A stretch of DNA of 23,328 bases from a virus: the IMG/VR virus record IMGVR_UViG_3300032046_000227, positions 1 through 23,328 of that record, one strand, 5' to 3'. Made by a program: the position numbers and the translations under genes. Under the pieces are notes generated by a model. That model saw only the letters and a program-made list of their open reading frames with translations. It was not told the DNA's origin and made no database searches. Below, one piece after another: positions 1 through 6,594 of this stretch (positions are counted from its first letter, which is position 1; the number at the start of each line of letters is the position of its first letter).

Positions 1-127
1 CTCTTGCCTCAGTATGTACGGAGGCGAGACTCGGAGAACTCGCAGCGGCTAATATCCCGGCAGATATAGACACTCTTGGAACAAGATTGTCGGCAGCCCG
101 AGCCGGTTATTTGGATAACTTGAGCGC
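1..127. repeat. Terminal direct repeat marking a circular contig
   Basis: Bases 1-127 are identical to 23202-23328, and the reading frame of the fibre gene is continuous across the join. A 127-nt overlap equals a common maximal assembly k-mer, so this is most simply the overlap left by assembling a circular (or circularly permuted) molecule rather than a biological terminal repeat. The ends fall inside a gene with internal repeats, so the exact number of repeat units is less certain than the rest of the sequence. Confidence 0.93.
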
Positions 128-716
128 CGGTGCTGTGGCTCTTGCGAGCGTTTGCACCGAGGCCAGAGTCGGCGAGTTGGCTGCTGCAAACTTGCCCGCA
201 GACGTCGACACTCTGATCTCGAGGCTGACGGCAGCGAGAGCCGGATACCTGGATAAACTGACAAACCATGAAATCGTTAAGACCTTCTGGAGCGACGTCG
301 ACGACGTCGTGGATCTCCCGGCAGCTGCAACCGACACGGATCTCCCCAACATAGTGCTCCCCAACATTGCCGGGACCTTGGATCACGTTTACGTAGGGAT
401 CAAGGTCCGCATGATCGAGAACACAAGCGCTTCGGGGGCCAATGCCATCCAGACAGCTCAAAACATCAGAGTCAAGAAGTCTTCTGGAGCATGGGACACG
501 GACGACGTCATAGCAGTCAATCTTATTGATAATCAATGGACGGTCGCAGCGTCAACCCGGGAGGGAGGAGACGTCCAGATCGGAGACAACGACGTCGTCG
601 GAGAGGTCGATGCTTTCAATGCGACCTATAATCTCAGGATCGACAGCGCAAACGTAGACTATGATTTCCTGAGACTCAACGATCTCCAGGTCTTTCTCAT
701 ACTTCACTATCATTAA
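1..716 (+). CDS. Repeat-containing fibre protein, C-terminal part (continues from 22580)
   Basis: This is the downstream part of the gene that starts at 22580. Joined through the 127-nt overlap it gives a 445-residue protein, and position 3 here begins residue 209. It carries the last RAGYLD-type repeats (to about residue 293), then a C-terminal domain of about 150 residues with alternating beta-like strands and motifs such as KSSGAWDTDD and STREGGDV, ending in LILHYH. Its place directly after the major capsid gene suggests a head fibre or spike, with the C-terminal domain as the exposed tip. That role is inferred from position and repeat type. A separate protein starting at the internal ATG at 87 is unlikely because the frame is open throughout. 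Confidence 0.85.
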   Translation, partial: LASVCTEARLGELAAANIPADIDTLGTRLSAARAGYLDNLSAGAVALASVCTEARVGELAAANLPADVDTLISRLTAARAGYLDKLTNHEIVKTFWSDVDDVVDLPAAATDTDLPNIVLPNIAGTLDHVYVGIKVRMIENTSASGANAIQTAQNIRVKKSSGAWDTDDVIAVNLIDNQWTVAASTREGGDVQIGDNDVVGEVDAFNATYNLRIDSANVDYDFLRLNDLQVFLILHYH

Positions 717-726
717 GCGGAGGTGA

Positions 727-909
727 ATGAAAACGGCAAACAGTTATATTATGACGATCCGAGTTGAAATCGGGACGGACCCCGTCAAAAAGGACGCCGT
801 CAAAAACGCAATCGTCCAGAAGTTGCAGGACGCAAAAACAGCCGGAAGCATAAACTCAGCGACGTGGACCATCCAGGAGATTCCGATCACTGAGGGAGGC
901 TCAATCTAA
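727..909 (+). CDS. Small hypothetical virion-region protein
   Basis: A 60-residue protein of unrecognised family lying between the fibre gene and a lectin-fold gene. A strong Shine-Dalgarno, GGAGGTGA, abuts the ATG at 727. That spacing is unusually short, and the ATG at 751 (MTIRVEIG) is an alternative start. The sequence reads as a small alpha/beta fold: a strand TIRVEIG, a helix VKKDAVKNAIVQKLQDAK, then a strand TWTIQEIPI. No Cys, signal peptide or membrane segment is present. The stop overlaps the apparent beginning of the next reading frame, so the two may be translationally coupled. Confidence 0.65.
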   Translation: MKTANSYIMTIRVEIGTDPVKKDAVKNAIVQKLQDAKTAGSINSATWTIQEIPITEGGSI

Positions 910-1622
910 CGGCGATTTTTAGCGATGGTTTCGAGTCGGGCGATACAAGCGCTTGGACAAGTACGAACGGAGGAACTGTCGTTGCAACGCCCGTTCATCA
1001 TGGCAGTTATAGCTATCGCTGCAATAATGATTATCAGAGGGTACAAAAAAGCATCACAGCTGCCGGAGAAATCTTTTTCCGAGCCTACTATCGACTTGAC
1101 TCGTCTCCATCTCTTAATGACAATTGGGACATAATATCAGATTTCACGGGCGCTCGTGAGGTCATCAGAGTCACCAATGATGGGGCTAATAAATTTCAGC
1201 TCTATCTAATGGACTCTGTTGAGGGTTTTCATACCTACACAGCTAGTCAGGCTTTTGATCTCGCAACCTGGTATGCGCTCGAGATGTGGTTCAAAAAGGA
1301 TACTGCCGGAGGTTGCACGTTACGGGTCAATGATACTGTTATCCTGACGGCTGACTGTACAACTAATCCTTATGACGTTACGGCTTTATCGCTAAAAGAG
1401 AGTCTCAACGTCGGAGGAGCAAAAACACAATATTTCGACTGTGCTGTCATTGATAGCGCGCATATCGGACTTGACGAGATTTCTGGACCGACTGTTAAAA
1501 AGGGCTCTTGCGTCCCAGCAATGACCGCGCTCCTCACAAAGTTCAGCGCTCTCAAACAGCCTCGGCAGCCAAGATTTCAGCCTCGAACCTTTCCAAAATT
1601 CACGCCGAGGATCCTGATCTAG
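906..1622 (+). CDS. Lectin/laminin-G-like virion protein with non-canonical start
   Basis: The frame is open from 894 to 1622. It begins LTAIFSDGFESGDTSAWT, the N-terminal signature common in concanavalin/laminin-G-like jelly-roll domains of virus and surface proteins. Later segments (REVIRVTNDGANKFQLYL, TWYALEMWFKK, LRVNDTVIL) fit the same fold. No ATG, GTG or TTG lies before position 1209, which would cut off the first 101 residues of the domain. A GGGAGG Shine-Dalgarno at 894-899 sits 6 nt before the CTA at 906, which is the best-placed start; ATT at 915 is another option. The C-terminus is abruptly Pro/Arg-rich (about the last 20 residues). A role in glycan or host-surface binding is inferred from the fold. 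Confidence 0.7.
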   Translation, partial: LTAIFSDGFESGDTSAWTSTNGGTVVATPVHHGSYSYRCNNDYQRVQKSITAAGEIFFRAYYRLDSSPSLNDNWDIISDFTGAREVIRVTNDGANKFQLYLMDSVEGFHTYTASQAFDLATWYALEMWFKKDTAGGCTLRVNDTVILTADCTTNPYDVTALSLKESLNVGGAKTQYFDCAVIDSAHIGLDEISGPTVKKGSCVPAMTALLTKFSALKQPRQPRFQPRTFPKFTPRILI

Positions 1623-1820
1623 ATGAGTTTTTTCTGTACTCATATTATCGGAAAAGAGCAGCTGCCAGGAGTCCAGAGCGGATCTGTCTCGGTCGCTGTC
1701 CCCTCCAGGACGAAAGAGGTCACGTTGACGGGAGGCAATGCCTCGCCAACTATCACGGGAGCGAAAGGCTCAATCACATTAACGGGCGAAAAAGGAGAGT
1801 TGAACATTGACGAAAGTTGA
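1623..1820 (+). CDS. Small beta-rich virion-region protein
   Basis: A 65-residue protein that starts immediately after the TAG of the lectin-fold gene and overlaps the next start by 14 nt. It begins MSFFCTHIIGKEQLPG and then has Thr/Gly-rich strands such as SVSVAVPSRTKEVTLTGG and GSITLTGEKGELNI, suggesting a small beta-sandwich or beta-repeat piece. I recognise no family. Tight packing between the lectin-fold and BppU-like genes suggests a minor structural or accessory role. The last 14 nt overlap the TTG start at 1807 in another frame. Confidence 0.6.
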   Translation: MSFFCTHIIGKEQLPGVQSGSVSVAVPSRTKEVTLTGGNASPTITGAKGSITLTGEKGELNIDES

Positions 1821-2151
1821 GTTTGAAATGGTCAAAGGTGACCTCTTGCCGGCGATCGTTGCAACCTTGAAAGACACGGACGGCACGGTCATAACTCTTA
1901 CGGGAGCCTCTGTCAGCTTTCACTTGAAAAAGGGAGCGACAATCCTCGTCGACTCAGCTTGTACAATAAACAGCGCTCTAGGAGGCATCGTTCAATACGA
2001 TTGGGTCACGGGCGATACAGACGTCACGATTGACCTGGACGGAAAAGCCGTCTGCGAAGGAGAGTTTGAGGTCACGTTCGCCGGAGGCAAAAAACAGACG
2101 TTCCCGACGAAACCCGAGTTTTTCGTTATCTTCCGAGAGGAGGTTGCTTAA
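1807..2151 (+). CDS. BppU N-terminal-like Ig-fold virion protein
   Basis: 114 residues starting at TTG 1807, with GGAG about 8-11 nt upstream. The pattern KGDLLPAIVATLKDTDG, then LTGASVSFHLKKG, G-x-V-Q-Y-D-W and a final strand ending PEFFVIFREEVA, matches the N-terminal Ig-like domain of phage baseplate upper proteins (BppU family). In those proteins the domain anchors distal fibres or is used as a generic virion-attachment module. Here it is a stand-alone domain between the lectin-fold gene and the head-tail connectors, so it may decorate the head or neck. The family call rests on motif pattern only. Confidence 0.65.
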   Translation: MTKVEFEMVKGDLLPAIVATLKDTDGTVITLTGASVSFHLKKGATILVDSACTINSALGGIVQYDWVTGDTDVTIDLDGKAVCEGEFEVTFAGGKKQTFPTKPEFFVIFREEVA

Positions 2152-2544
2152 TTGACTGTCAACGTGAGCCCGGATCGAGTTAGAGCCCGCATCAATGTCA
2201 AGGCAGTCCAAGACCTCAAGGATCCCCAGGTCCAGAGCTTCATTGATGACGCAACCGCAATCGTTGAGGACGAGACCGGAGCGACGATCGTGTCGACGGC
2301 CTGCTTGGCTCTGGAGGCTGTCGCTATCACCTGCAAGGCAGCGCTCCTCGCCTATGCTCATCTCAAAAGTGGAGGTCCCGCAAACGTAACATATACGGCC
2401 GGAGGCGTCCTGGCCGTTCAGACTGGAGATCCGACGATTCAGATCCTTGAGAAAACGTATCAAGAAGCAATCAAACGACTGAGTGAGGTTGCCTTCAAAG
2501 TAGCTGAAAGCAATCAGACAACAGACGATCAACTTTGGGAATAA
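2152..2544 (+). CDS. Head-tail connector (gp6-like adaptor)
   Basis: 130 residues starting at TTG 2152, directly after the upstream TAA. It is largely helical: an N-terminal segment with PQVQSFIDDATAIVEDETG, a central Ala-rich helix (ACLALEAVAITCKAALLAYAH), and a C-terminal helix (LEKTYQEAIKRLSEVAFK). This helical pattern, size and position immediately before the gp10-like gene fit the head-completion adaptors of HK97-type siphoviruses, which assemble as a ring under the portal. The identification leans on gene order as much as on sequence. Confidence 0.65.
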   Translation: MTVNVSPDRVRARINVKAVQDLKDPQVQSFIDDATAIVEDETGATIVSTACLALEAVAITCKAALLAYAHLKSGGPANVTYTAGGVLAVQTGDPTIQILEKTYQEAIKRLSEVAFKVAESNQTTDDQLWE

Positions 2545-3000
2545 ATGGCCGTGTCAACCGGGATCAAGTTCTCCGTCAACAGCAGAGGTCTCAAAGACTG
2601 GCTTTCAGCAATCTACACTCGGAGCCCCCAGAGTCTCCAGGAGTTTCTCAGTGGCGCCGGAGAGATCGTCTACGATGAGCTCGAAAAGACCACGCCCAGA
2701 CGCTCGGGTTACTTATGGTTTTCAACGATCACTCACCTGACCGGTCAACAAGTCACCGTCAAGCCGACGGCCTTCTATGCAACTTTCGTCGAAAGAGGAA
2801 CCGCTCCTCACATAATCCAACCGAGAAGCCCGAACGGAGTTCTCCGTTTCGAGATTGGAGGCGAGACAATCTTCGCAAAATACGTCAATCACCCGGGGAC
2901 TAGTCCGACCTTTTTCATTAAGACAGCTCGAGAGGCAGCTGTCAAACCGATCTTATTCCTTGCCCTCGGGATCTTCAAAAAACTCTATGGAGCCAAATAA
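2545..3000 (+). CDS. HK97 gp10-like neck/tail-completion protein
   Basis: 151 residues. The central part has the family pattern: TPRRSGYL, then VKPTAFYATFVERGTAPH, then a strand with FAKYVNHPGTSP and FFIKTA. This is characteristic of HK97 gp10-like proteins, which take part in head-tail joining or tail completion. The gene begins right after the connector stop and ends in TAATG, overlapping the next start by one base. This is one of the more secure calls in the tail region. Confidence 0.82.
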   Translation: MAVSTGIKFSVNSRGLKDWLSAIYTRSPQSLQEFLSGAGEIVYDELEKTTPRRSGYLWFSTITHLTGQQVTVKPTAFYATFVERGTAPHIIQPRSPNGVLRFEIGGETIFAKYVNHPGTSPTFFIKTAREAAVKPILFLALGIFKKLYGAK

Positions 3001-3437
3001 TGACACTCAAAGAAATTCACCAAAAGATCATTGATCTCCTCGCAGCCGACGCCTCCGTCGCTATCACTGCGGATCATTGGTTTTACGGTCCTCCCCTGAC
3101 TAGAGACGAGACGCCTTTCGGGTTCGTCCGCTTCATCGGAGGACCTCTCGCAGTCAAGGCGTTCGGAAAAAAGGAATGGATTCAAGATTTCGAGGTCGTA
3201 ATGGTCGAGTCGAGCAAAGTCGAGGACGTCGCTGAGAAGGCCATTGAGGACAAGATCGACGCTGCAAGACTGGTCCTGGACTCTAATAACACTCTTGTAG
3301 GGCTCGCCCAAGACGCCGATGTCGTCTCTATAGCTGCGGACGTGGGCTTTTCTGGGACTGATTGGGGGCACATTGAGAATATTATTGCAGCGGGCAAACT
3401 CGTTTATCGAGTGCAGATCCTCGGAGATCTCCGCTAG
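3000..3437 (+). CDS. Tail terminator / tail completion protein
   Basis: 145 residues. An N-terminal helix (LKEIHQKIIDLLAADASV) is followed by strands around WIQDFEVVMVES, a helix with AEKAIEDKIDAARLVLDSN, and a final strand KLVYRVQILGDLR. This alpha/beta order and the position between the gp10-like gene and the tail tube match lambda gpU-like tail terminators, which cap the tail tube and join it to the head. I see no catalytic residues. Assignment is by fold pattern and synteny. Confidence 0.65.
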   Translation: MTLKEIHQKIIDLLAADASVAITADHWFYGPPLTRDETPFGFVRFIGGPLAVKAFGKKEWIQDFEVVMVESSKVEDVAEKAIEDKIDAARLVLDSNNTLVGLAQDADVVSIAADVGFSGTDWGHIENIIAAGKLVYRVQILGDLR

Positions 3438-3818
3438 ATGCAGCGGTTCCAAACGAACATAAGACTCAGATTCAAAGAGCAAACCTTCGCCGTCATGTTC
3501 GTTCTCAACAATCATAGCGTCCTGGCAGCCGACGAAAAAGGAGATCTCTATCAGATCTATCTAGTCCCGAAAAGGCTCCCGGTGAAACAGAGAAGTTTCC
3601 TGGCGATGCCTTGCGTCGTCCTCTGCAATCACAATCTCGGACGCTTTCACTTGAGCTGCTTGAACTGTCGGACTCGTCGAGTCTGGAGAGGCAAGCTTGA
3701 TCCAAAACAGCAGGTCCACGTCTACACGATCACGATCCGGGACGGTCGGCGGCTGGCTCATCTCCGGGATCTCCTCATGAAGCCTCTCGCTTCATTGATC
3801 GAGTTTCTTGCAAGTTGA
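3438..3818 (+). CDS. Cys4 zinc-finger-like protein, late-operon paralogue
   Basis: 126 residues starting immediately after the upstream TAG. It has C59, C63, C74 and C77 spaced Cx3Cx10Cx2C, within a segment containing RFHLSCLNCR. The same spacing and flanking motifs (G-x-LYQ, PK, HLSCxxCR, and a C-terminal L-x-S-L-x-E-x-x-x-S) occur in the leftward gene at 8837-9166, so the two are diverged copies. The four Cys probably bind zinc, and the protein is basic. Sitting among tail genes it could be a virion or assembly factor, but a nucleic-acid-binding regulator is equally possible. Function unknown. Confidence 0.72.
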   Translation: MQRFQTNIRLRFKEQTFAVMFVLNNHSVLAADEKGDLYQIYLVPKRLPVKQRSFLAMPCVVLCNHNLGRFHLSCLNCRTRRVWRGKLDPKQQVHVYTITIRDGRRLAHLRDLLMKPLASLIEFLAS

Positions 3819-4237
3819 ACAACATGAAAAAACTCATAGTCAAGATCCAGATCTCAAATCTGACCGTGGCCTCTGTTCCGATCCCGTTTAAGATCGAGAT
3901 AGACCAGGCTGAGAGATACGAGACATATTTCAAGAGCCTCTTTAAAAGTCGTCCATGGTGGCGATCTTGGCTGCCCGTCGATATCCCAGGTCACACGGCA
4001 AACGGTCACGTTGACTTTTTCGATGTAGAACATGGACATCTTGACCACGGAAACATAATTCAGGTCCCTCTCAAGGCTCGACGTTGCTGGCCTTGGGGAC
4101 TCGTCGAGATCTCCGGCGTCACCAATCCGATCGGTCGCTGGTGCTGGTCTGGCTGGGGAATAATGATTCTCAGGATCGTCGGACCTGCCTTGAATTTCGA
4201 GGTTGGCACACCATTCCCGACCGTCATAACATCATAG
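3815..4237 (+). CDS. Hypothetical Trp-rich tail-region protein
   Basis: The frame opens at TTG 3815, which overlaps the upstream TGA in the TTGA arrangement used elsewhere here; ATG 3824 (MKKLIVKIQISN) is the alternative start. The 140 residues are rich in aromatics, with RPWWRSWLPVDIPG and GRWCWSGWG, and show alternating strands. There is no signal peptide or clear membrane helix. It lies between a Cys4 protein and the tail tube gene and is presumably part of the tail-assembly block. I recognise no family. Confidence 0.6.
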   Translation: MNNMKKLIVKIQISNLTVASVPIPFKIEIDQAERYETYFKSLFKSRPWWRSWLPVDIPGHTANGHVDFFDVEHGHLDHGNIIQVPLKARRCWPWGLVEISGVTNPIGRWCWSGWGIMILRIVGPALNFEVGTPFPTVITS

Positions 4238-4249
4238 TCCTTCAAGGAC
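4237..4249. promoter_or_regulatory. Palindrome GTCCTTCAAGGAC upstream of tail tube gene
   Basis: A 6-bp inverted repeat around one central base lies 21 nt before the tail tube ATG, directly after the upstream stop codon. An almost identical element, GTCCTTTAAGGAC, lies 18 nt before the scaffold ATG at 20690. It could be an operator or a small RNA hairpin near the ribosome site; AAGGAG follows at 4253-4258. Confidence 0.45.
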
Positions 4250-4270
4250 ATCAAGGAGAAAAAGAAAAAC

Positions 4271-4663
4271 ATGGGTTCAGGACCCTTTAACGGAAAAGAT
4301 GGCGTCCTTAAAATCGCCACCGTAGCAGTCGGACAAGTCAAAAACGTCAATCTGGATATGACAGCTGATGAAATCAAAGAGTATGTCTGGGGCTCAGACA
4401 AGCCAAGCGTCCTCAAAAGCGGAAACAAATCCTTCGCCTTCGATGCAGATCTCCTCTATGTTGACTCGACGCACATGAACCAGGTCCTCGCCGGGACCGA
4501 AGTCGATATCTTGGTCTATCCAGAAGGAGTCTTAGCGACAAAACAGCTTTATACCATCAACAGCGCAAAAATCCTCAGATGGGGATATGCTCACCCCCAG
4601 AACGGAATAATCCTCTCAAGGATCTCCGGGACTGCAATGAACATCACTCCAAGCAACCAGTAG
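4271..4663 (+). CDS. Major tail tube protein
   Basis: 130 residues starting MGSGPFNGKDGVLKIATVAVGQ. The strands LDMTADEIKEYVWGSDKP, KSFAFDADLLYVD, TEVDILVYPEGV and LSRISGTAMNIT form the beta-sandwich-like pattern of small siphovirus tail tube proteins. The gene is followed by the frameshifting chaperone gene and the tape measure, the canonical tail order. No second tube or sheath gene is seen. It has its own leader with AAGGAG and a palindrome upstream, consistent with high expression. Confidence 0.78.
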   Translation: MGSGPFNGKDGVLKIATVAVGQVKNVNLDMTADEIKEYVWGSDKPSVLKSGNKSFAFDADLLYVDSTHMNQVLAGTEVDILVYPEGVLATKQLYTINSAKILRWGYAHPQNGIILSRISGTAMNITPSNQ

Positions 4664-4716
4664 TCTACCAAAACCTTTTAACCGATTGCTCCCCATTTTC
4701 TTAATGGTGACGACGT

Positions 4717-5127
4717 TTGCAAACAGAAGAGGAAAAGAGAAAAGTCGAACAGTTCACAGAGGAAATAGCCAAATTTGAAAAGAGACAGGCTCTGAAAGCC
4801 GAGATCTTCGATCCGGTCCAGGTCATAAAAGACGCCGGAGAGATCCATATTCTCAAGGACCCCAAACTCGGAATAATCCGATATACACCTCTAACAAACG
4901 AGGACCTTTTCGCAATCAACAAGCTCCCAGACAAACAAGCTAAGACTCGAGAGATGATCTTTCGGCTGCTGCGCAAGGCGAGTCCAGATCTGAAGTCTGG
5001 GGACGTTGATAAGATGCCCATAGCGACAACGACGAGACTGCTGGAGCTCCTGGTCGTTGACGAGGATTTTTTAACAGCCTCGGCCAAATTGGCGAGTGGA
5101 TCGAAGCAAACCAGGACGCACAAGTAA
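4717..5127 (+). CDS. Tail assembly chaperone, short form (gpG-like)
   Basis: 136 residues from TTG 4717, with GGTGA seven nt upstream. The ATG at 4704 is in another frame, and this frame is closed just upstream. The sequence is charged and helical at the N-terminus (EEEKRKVEQFTEEIAKFEKR), followed by a domain with DPKLGIIRYTPLTNEDLF. It lies between tail tube and tape measure, where siphoviruses encode the chaperone that coats the tape measure during tail assembly. The last 17 codons follow the slippery site and are read only when no frameshift occurs. Confidence 0.82.
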   Translation: MQTEEEKRKVEQFTEEIAKFEKRQALKAEIFDPVQVIKDAGEIHILKDPKLGIIRYTPLTNEDLFAINKLPDKQAKTREMIFRLLRKASPDLKSGDVDKMPIATTTRLLELLVVDEDFLTASAKLASGSKQTRTHK

Positions 5128-5252
5128 TAGGCCTGATCGCCAACGTCTACGGGTACACGCTCGAATACATCGGAAAACTGACGCCTCTCCAAACCGCTTT
5201 TCTAGTGAAGTCGTTCGACTTCTGGACTGCAAATTTCAATCGGAGACGCTGA
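4717..5252 (+). CDS. Tail assembly chaperone, -1 frameshift product (gpGT-like)
   Basis: A -1 shift at 5067-5073 joins the first 119 codons to a 59-codon extension ending at TGA 5250-5252, giving 178 residues. The extension reads well as protein (NSLGQIGEWIEANQ, VIGLIANVYGYTLEYIG, FDFWTANFNRRR), yet it has no start of its own and no other gene covers it. The tape measure TTG at 5254 follows 1 nt after the stop. This mirrors lambda gpG/gpGT, where the T-like extension recruits the tube protein. The shift itself is inferred from sequence. Confidence 0.85.
5067..5096 (+). promoter_or_regulatory. Programmed -1 frameshift site: T_TTT_TTA plus hairpin
   Basis: In the zero frame the codons are GAT TTT TTA ACA, giving the heptamer T_TTT_TTA at 5067-5073. 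Five nt later CTCG (5079-5082) can pair with CGAG (5093-5096), and an inner CCA (5084-5086) with TGG (5090-5092), leaving one bulged G and a 3-nt loop. The spacing is typical of a stimulatory stem-loop. Confidence 0.85.
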
Positions 5253-5253
5253 A

Positions 5254-6588
5254 TTGAGCCAACCTGAAATCGAGATCCTAGTTTCTGCTGTTGACAAAGC
5301 GACAGCTGCTATCACCGACATAGGGAACAAGATCGACGGTTCCATGGCTAAAATTGCCACTTCTAACGCAAAAGTCGATGCTTCAAATAAGAAAGTTGAG
5401 GCGTCCGGGAAGCAAGTAGCCCTCGCTTTCAATAATGTGATGACGTCCGGCATGGCTCTCTATAATGCCATTGACCGAGTCCAGGACATGCAGATCCAGG
5501 TCAACAAGGCCAATCTTGCCGTCAAGACGAGTCTCGACGCAGCTGAGGGAGCTCAAACACGATATAACAAGACCGTCGAGAAATTCGGAGAAATTAGCCC
5601 GGAGACTGAGGCAGCCCTCCAGGATCTCAAACTTGCTCAAGAACGGCATACTCTCGCACAGCAACGAGCCGAAATGATGCAAGGCAATCTAAACGAGGCG
5701 ATGGTTCAGTCAGCTCTCACGGTGATCCCGAGTCTGATCACCATGATAACGAGCATCATGACGATCTCGACATCCTGGACCGCTGTCACCCACGGAGTCT
5801 CAGGAGCTCTCAGTTTTCTCGCTGCAAACCCGATTATTTTGGTCATTGCTGCGATCGCAGCTCTAGTTATCGGCTTGATATGGCTCTATAACAACTGCCA
5901 AGAATTTCGAGATCTCATAAATACGATTGGCGCCTATCTTGGAGGAGCCTTCAAAGCAGCTTTCGACGGACTAGTCTGGCTCTGGAACAATGTTTTCGGA
6001 CCGGCACTTGCAGCGATTCGAACCGGGCTTGAGTGGCTCTGGACTAATGTTCTCGTCCCCCTCTCAGCTTTTCTCATCAACAATCTCCTGGCAGCCTGGA
6101 ACCAACTCTCTAACGGGATCAAATGGGCTTATAACACGTTCATCAAACCTGTTTTTGATGCTCTTCAATGGGCATATAACAACATCCTGAAGCCGATCGC
6201 AGATTTCCTCGGCAGTATTGTTACAGGTGCGAACGCAGCTGCCAACGCAGTCTCAAACATTGGAGGAGTCACGACAGTAGTCCCGAAATCAGGAGGAGCT
6301 CTTCCCCATGGTCAAGAGGGAGGAATAATCACACGGCCGACGGTCATGCTTGCCGGTGAAGCGGGTCCCGAGGCTCTTCTTCCTTTGAGTGGACCTTACG
6401 CTCGAGGGCTCGGAGGGATCACGATCCAGGGACCGCTCATCTATGTCGCCGGGAATATGGACGACGTTATTGTCGAGAAAACGATCGTCAAACTTGAAAG
6501 AGTCCTGGCGAGCATCCTAGTGGAGACCTCGAGTTCTGGAGCTCTCGCAACCCACAAAAGGATTAGATACGGATCTCAGAGGAGATAA
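5254..6588 (+). CDS. Tail tape measure protein
   Basis: 444 residues from TTG 5254. The N-terminal 150 residues are helical and coiled-coil-like. Two hydrophobic segments follow at about 153-173 and 183-212. A Trp-rich repeating region (WLWNNVFGPALAAI, WLWTNVLVPL, WAYNTFIKPVFDAL, WAYNNILKPIADFL) spans roughly 210-315. Near 355-380 is the tape-measure signature GGIITRPTVMLAGEAGPEAL. Tape measure length sets tail length, and at the usual ~0.15 nm per residue this implies a short tail of roughly 65 nm. Hydrophobic segments are typical of tape measures that enter the host membrane. Confidence 0.88.
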   Translation: MSQPEIEILVSAVDKATAAITDIGNKIDGSMAKIATSNAKVDASNKKVEASGKQVALAFNNVMTSGMALYNAIDRVQDMQIQVNKANLAVKTSLDAAEGAQTRYNKTVEKFGEISPETEAALQDLKLAQERHTLAQQRAEMMQGNLNEAMVQSALTVIPSLITMITSIMTISTSWTAVTHGVSGALSFLAANPIILVIAAIAALVIGLIWLYNNCQEFRDLINTIGAYLGGAFKAAFDGLVWLWNNVFGPALAAIRTGLEWLWTNVLVPLSAFLINNLLAAWNQLSNGIKWAYNTFIKPVFDALQWAYNNILKPIADFLGSIVTGANAAANAVSNIGGVTTVVPKSGGALPHGQEGGIITRPTVMLAGEAGPEALLPLSGPYARGLGGITIQGPLIYVAGNMDDVIVEKTIVKLERVLASILVETSSSGALATHKRIRYGSQRR

Positions 6589-6594
6589 GAAAAC

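Noticed and set aside
1-127. Terminal repeats as a biological long terminal repeat or att site
   Set aside because: They lie inside the coding sequence of a fibre gene, the length equals an assembly k-mer, and no integrase is encoded.
1508-1810. Alternative frame from 1508 that could extend the lectin-fold protein by frameshift
   Set aside because: It begins plausibly but runs on through the 1623-1820 gene as basic shadow sequence; the TAG-ATG junction at 1620-1625 looks like a normal gene boundary.
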